DNA of 64,000 nucleotides from contig CM053804.1 in assembly GCA_028671895.1 (NCBI GenBank), positions 997,001 through 1,061,000 on the forward strand, in the 5' to 3' direction. Shown here in pieces: positions 58,847 through 64,000 of this stretch (position 1 is the stretch's first letter; the number at the start of each line of letters is the position of its first letter). Made by a program: the position numbers and the translations under genes. The notes under the pieces were generated by a model. That model worked only from the letters and a program-made list of their open reading frames with translations. It was not told the origin of the DNA and did no database searches. This stretch comes from Oenanthe sinensis (lineage: Eukaryota; Streptophyta; Magnoliopsida; Apiales; Apiaceae).

Positions 58847-61800
58847 CTAAAGCTTCCAATAGATGCCCCACCAATGTAGAATGCCAGACACCACAGCCCA
58901 GAAGAGTATTTCTGCAAAGATAACATAAAGTAGAAGTCCTACTCTTCTGGAATGCCAAACTCCGAAGAATATGTGCTTCTGAATCCAGTATATCTGCAAC
59001 AAATGGATTAAAAAGATTGTCACGAAAATGTCCGAGTTCACATTTTAAGGCTCTAGAAGACTGCTTATAGAAAATCGATATATGATGAGGCGGCCTGACT
59101 GTTTGCTGGAAAATAGAATGCCTAATCTTTGGATATAATAAAACTTTAGCGTCATTATCCCAGCTTTGGTTTATTTATGATCCTGCTAGTCTAAGGGTAA
59201 AACATTATTCTGTTTAAAATAAAAATATACCAGTGTATCATGGGGGCTCTTGTAATACCACCCGTTAATGAATCCTGCAAAGATTCCTTCAGCAGCCATG
59301 ACATAGACAAGCATGGCATTCATACCAATCCATTCAAATGGTAGAAACACATATTTCAGTTTCAATATATCTACCTGGCACAACAGATAATCACAATCTA
59401 GTCAAGAGAGAGTCATGGAGGGAAACATTAGATTTTTTTTTTTGCGCAGGTGGCCCAACTGTAGTGTGTATCCAAGGGTATTCCCGCTAGCCACAGTTTT
59501 ACTAAAAAAAAGGTCAGCACAGCTAGGGAAACCTCATATTTGAAGATCCATAACCACCATAAACTTCAATTGATTTCCGACATTGATGACAATATTACCA
59601 GTATATAGAAAGTTGAGAACGTCAATGCTGCTGCTCCAGACGTGACACATACATAGCTGAAGGTGTACAACTGTTTATTTAAAGGCATTGCTGCACACGG
59701 AGGATAACGGAGTATAACAAAAAATATACAAGGATGGTAAAAGGAACATAAGCGATTTCTTTTCAAACTATACATTTCTCACCATGGGTGAAATGTAGAA
59801 TAATACCGAGGAGGAGGAGAGATAGGCCCATCACAATCCAATGTTTTAGTCTAGTTGAATGATCCTACATTTCACGTATTCTGCTTATATATAGTAAGGA
59901 AAGAAGTTATTAAAATGATATTCAAGAGGGTTCACAGGAATAACCTTAATATGGAGGAGAACATGGCCGAAATGCACTCCAATAACCGTTGATAGGATAG
60001 CAGAGATTGAGCTGCAGTTGTAAGATTAGTCCACAGAGCTTAATAACATATTGAAGAACTCATGTAATTTATATGCATCCAATTTTCTAGCCACCAAATT
60101 AAAGCATTTTCATGAGAATCCTTTATAGAAGGATTCAAAGTACGAGTAACGAGTCTTTATAACAAAAAACCAGGACTCATATCAGGAATAGACATTAATA
60201 TAAATAACTTGACAAAACACATAACTTTATATCCCAGTCACATTTTACAAATTTCTACCATTAGATACTGAATAGCAGTAACTTATCCGCATGTATACAT
60301 ATAAACAAAAAAATTCTGACGTGCCATTCCCAAGGAGAAAATGCTTATAAATATGACAGGAGGGCATCTCTGTACAACACAGAAATACACAAGTAAAAGG
60401 GTACAAAAAAGGACCTTAAAATTCCTTCGGGTTCAAAATGTGCCAAACACCATGACGGAGCATCCTTTAGAAAAGGTCCCTCATAAGGAGAGTTCATAGT
60501 GCAAGCCTACAATGATATTTGCAAGAAACATGGCTGTCAGCTAGCAGAATATATACTTAAAATGCACCCAAAGATCTAGAATGATATACATATTTCATTA
60601 TATAAAAGAATAAGGACCTCACTTTAGATCTCTTCCAAGCTGGTTTATGATACATGTGACTGATTCCCATCAGTTCTCTGTCAAAGTAACCAACAGCGTT
60701 ACAAGGAGAATCAAGTTTCCCTCTCACGTTGCAAGATACCTGAAGGAATCCCAATGGATATTTTATAATCCATAGTACACGAATGAGGAAAAAATTAAAA
60801 TTGTTTATATTGACAGTAGACAGAAAATTCTCATTCTTAGATATTCATCTAATTTATAGCAATTTATTGTCATGTCATATCTAGGAATTTCAATAATTAT
60901 TTGATCTTTCTGTAAAGTAAAATCAGATAATATTTTTCTTCTTCGTTTAACTTTTATTATATTTCGCAGAAAAGAAATCAAAGTTTATTAACAGTTGTAA
61001 ACTACTACTCTTTTATAGTCGAGATCTCATTACAAAGCTACTCATACATGCTCTTATATATTGATCGAAGGATCATTATTGTAGAAGATAATGTAGCAAT
61101 TAACCTATAATTATCTAATGCTTCTATCCAAAGTCAAAACACTCTAATTAAACACATTTTATAACCAAAGTAGCAACTCTATTAGTTAGAAAATGGTATG
61201 CGTACATGTTCGATTTGGACTGGAGTTACCTAACAGACAGCTTATCACTATTCCTCTAGTTACCGCACACATCATAGAACGAGGAAGCTGGAAGTTTGTA
61301 CCCGCGGTATGTTTAACTCCATACTGTTTTGATATTGAATTGGATATGGATGTCAAAGACTTACACTTAAGATTTTTCCATAGTCGGCACTATTTGGATC
61401 GTCGACCGTGAAGTGCCAATCAGGAACATAAGCTCCATACAGAATAGCCAGGTAAACTATAAGAACACATGCTCCCAGAAACCTAAAATTAAAAAACCAT
61501 TATGTATTCAGGTTCATCCACTATGTAGGGAAGGATTGGAAAAAATACAATAATTACCAGTGCCAAATATATGACTTGAAAATGAGAAAATGACTAGTTG
61601 ATAGATCCTCCTTGATTTCTTCACTTCGCGTAAAGATTTCTATTAGTGCCACCACCAAATAAGCAAGACCAATTCTCTGTAAGAGGCATATTGAATTACT
61701 GCAAGCCTATCAGTCCATACACCAATAGCGGAGGGCAAAAAGCTGACAAAACTAATACATTTGTTCTGTTCAAAGAAGTATCTCTATACGTAGGCATCTT

Positions 61801-63568
61801 ATTGACACCCATACTACACATCTTTACTCGGATGTATACAGATTACAAAATGGCATACCATTTTCCAGATTCACAAAGAATTAGGTTTATGCTTTACTTT
61901 CACTTAATACCTTCTCTAAGTAAAGATTGCACTGAACAAAGAACTTACAAATCTCACAATTTTATATGTTCCAAAATGTCGGGGTCATGTCAGCAGCTTC
62001 TTTTCTATTTTTTTAGCTCATTATTCTTAGTCTTTTCTAATAATGAAACTCGAGTTCTCTTTATCTATAAGTGATAATACTATGACAACTCCAAAGTAAG
62101 GTTGTTACAGAAATCTTTTGGCATTCATCAAGTAGAAAAGTTAATACGTGTAAGGTTGAGATTGACCTCACCTGGAGTATACCACACCACCTTATTCTTT
62201 GCATGTCGACCCCATAAGTTAATTTGTCAGGAGCATGTGAATAGCCTCCTTCACAATGTGATAAAATTTATAAGTAAATAATAGGTATCTTTCGTAGAAC
62301 CTTGGTACTATGATACATTTTTTGTCTGTTTTTCTTTTTCAAATGATCTGTTTATATGGATGTCAACTTACCAAGCATGCTGCAAACATAAAGATGACCA
62401 ATATGTGCCTTATAAAGTGTTAATAATCCCCTTTGTTCAACATAAATCACTTTCATCACAGCAATTAAAAATATAACATCACTTCAGACACTAAAAGAGT
62501 AAGATTTAATTAAATATCATCATAATTAACAATTGGTTAAGAAATAGAGGCTAATGGCTACATGTTTCGGTTTTAGGGTAGTGAAAACCAAGCAAGTGTT
62601 ATAGTTGAAATACAAATTTTAATGGTCTAGAAGGCATAAGATGAGTGAGACAGTCAATAAAGAACCTAGATGATGGAGTGAAACTTATAAACTGAAAGCC
62701 ATGACCATTCTATTAAAAAATTTACAGGAAGTTAAGTTATGTCACAGTTTGTGATGTCCATTTACTGAGACAGATACTTTGAAAAATTTATGGGAGCAGC
62801 AGCGACCCTATGTAAAATTAGTTGTTCTAAATGAGGAATATTGTGCTAAAATTTCTAATTGCCAGCTTTATTATGAAGGACAAGGACGACAAAAGGAATA
62901 AAATTGAAGTAAAAAACCGACCTTGCAGCAGAAGACCGAAAAAGAGTAGTTTTAAAGTTCTTAAAACCACCTTTCTGATGGCCAAGTGACGGTTTGGCAT
63001 TCTCTGGACAACAAGGATGACCACATTTTTTTAAAAAGGATCAATACTTAATTAGTGAGCGATCAAGAAAACAAAAGATAAACAAACCTTCAGAGCAAGC
63101 GCAATGGCCATTCCCACAATGAATAAAAAGAATGGCATCACAAAATCAGCAAGATGGCAACCATTCCACGGAGCATGACCTATCGTAGGCCATTCATCTC
63201 CAGCATCATCAACCAGTATCATCAACTAGAATTCAACAAGAAGACACAATTCAGAGAAACAGTGACCATAATCGAAAATCATTACATGTTAAGTATATCC
63301 CAAACACACCCCAAAAACAAAATATCAAGCTAATTTTACACAAATAGTCTGCCAATTGTCACTCAAATACACTTACAACAGTTGTGTAAATATAATGTGT
63401 AGAAGAAAGGAAAGTGAGTTTTACGGCAACAGTAAAGCCTCGAAAGATGTCAATCGACGCGATTCGCTTCTTTTTCTGTTGAGCCTTGACATCTTTTTCT
63501 TCCAAAGAAGCTTCACCAGCCACTTCTAGGAGGTGTTGATGTGTGATTTCAGCTTTTGTATTAGCCAT
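58847..63568 (-). CDS. HGSNAT-like: Heparan-alpha-glucosaminide N-acetyltransferase family membrane protein
   Basis: Thirteen exons (minus): 63425-63568, 63088-63225, 62922-63003, 62172-62248, 61558-61676, 61365-61482, 60623-60739, 60415-60506, 59945-60011, 59783-59864, 59599-59690, 59231-59374, 58847-58993; 1,419 nt, 472 residues, all GT-AG, no disruption. After a Lys-rich cytosolic N-terminus, RIASIDIFRGFTVALMILVD (residues 35-54) opens the DUF1624/HGSNAT domain. HAPWNGCHLADFVMPFFLFI (65-84) is the family block; in the human lysosomal enzyme the acetyl-carrying His lies in the corresponding region. About ten hydrophobic segments, a Cys-containing loop (VSCNVRG...PCNAVGY, then ACTMNSPYEG...SWC) and the family ending GIYWKL follow. 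Human HGSNAT moves acetyl from cytosolic acetyl-CoA to heparan sulfate in the lysosome. Plants lack heparan sulfate, so the plant substrate is unknown; a vacuolar or other endomembrane acetyltransferase is inferred. The ATG at 63568 is the first in frame. Confidence 0.93.
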
Positions 63569-64000
63569 AAATTACATATACTCTACTGAACACTCTTCTG
63601 CTAACGGCAAGAATTTTACAATGATCTTAGTTATATACTAGAGACTAGAGACTAGAGAGGCATTGCATTACAGACAAGTACAAATTAAGTATTGGCATAT
63701 TGTAACAACTTTTGTCAGTTACTACAGTGCATTATTTCTTGCCCACATAATCATTACTGTAGATGATGATAAGAAACGTGATCAATGTCAGTTTATAATG
63801 TTAACAATTTGGGTACTAGCAATAAAGATTGAAAAGTGAGTTTCAAGTATCTTTGCATGGTTGGAGGATGTGTGGATCCTTAAATTTTTGTGTCAGTTTC
63901 GTGTAGTTTTAAATCCACGTACGTAATTGAATATATTAATTTAAAAGAATATATATCTAGAATTTTATTAAACTAGTCATTTTGGTTAAATTATTTATCG
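63569..64000 (-). promoter_or_regulatory. Upstream region of the HGSNAT-like gene
   Basis: No coding sequence. It should contain the 5' UTR and promoter of the minus-strand gene. A short tandem (ACTAGAG)n at 63638-63657 is visible. I could not choose a TATA box with confidence. Confidence 0.4.

Noticed and set aside
61646..62074. 142-codon plus-strand frame
   Set aside because: It lies antisense in the exon 4-exon 5 region of the HGSNAT-like gene and overlaps its exon 5; no motif or start context supports it.
1..64000. CRISPR arrays, operons, phage or bacterial defence systems
   Set aside because: The window is clearly plant nuclear DNA with spliced genes; no regularly spaced direct repeats of CRISPR type were seen.

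Overview
This window is nuclear DNA from a flowering plant, almost certainly a eudicot. It is very A+T-rich, its genes are split by GT-AG introns of up to about 8.7 kb, and Stowaway MITEs with the CTCCCTCCGTCCC end, LTR retrotransposons and TA/GT/GA microsatellites fill the space between exons. Nothing bacterial, viral or organellar was seen. I cannot name the species from sequence alone.

Layout. 1-8190 is gene-poor, but holds one clear RNA gene, a MIR164 precursor on the plus strand at about 2380-2500, with a TATA box at 2296. A 1.5-kb solo LTR with a 5-bp target duplication lies at 8199-9695. The stretch 8550-18783 recurs at a constant offset of 10,334 bases in 18884-29117. The two copies abut the two edges of a 100-N gap (18784-18883), so this is best read as two overlapping contigs that were scaffolded but not merged, not as a biological duplication.

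Two tandem minus-strand paralogues encode RFI2-like RING-H2 E3 ubiquitin ligases. Gene A has six coding exons between 35868 and 22328, and its last four exons appear a second time at 15499-11994 because of the contig overlap. Gene B has six coding exons between 53778 and 40946. Exon boundaries, intron phases and even some intron and 3' UTR sequence match between A and B. In both, an intron cuts the RING domain at the same Asp codon. In B that intron is 8.6 kb and stuffed with nested, decayed retrotransposons. In A the next intron (8.7 kb) carries three fold-back elements in TA repeats, a broken Ty3/gypsy element and a Stowaway.

Beyond gene B, 54481-56317 (minus) is a decayed 5'-truncated copy of the 26S proteasome ATPase gene RPT5. 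The region 56330-58440 is A+T-rich diverged repeat. The region 58847-63568 (minus) is an intact 13-exon gene for a 472-residue membrane protein of the heparan-alpha-glucosaminide N-acetyltransferase (HGSNAT, DUF1624/DUF5009) family.

The genes do not form a pathway; they are independently transcribed plant genes. Reading frames outside the listed exons are short and look like chance frames, transposon debris or antisense shadows. Exon structures were built by hand from splice signals, reading-frame continuity and A/B comparison. No transcript data or database search was available.
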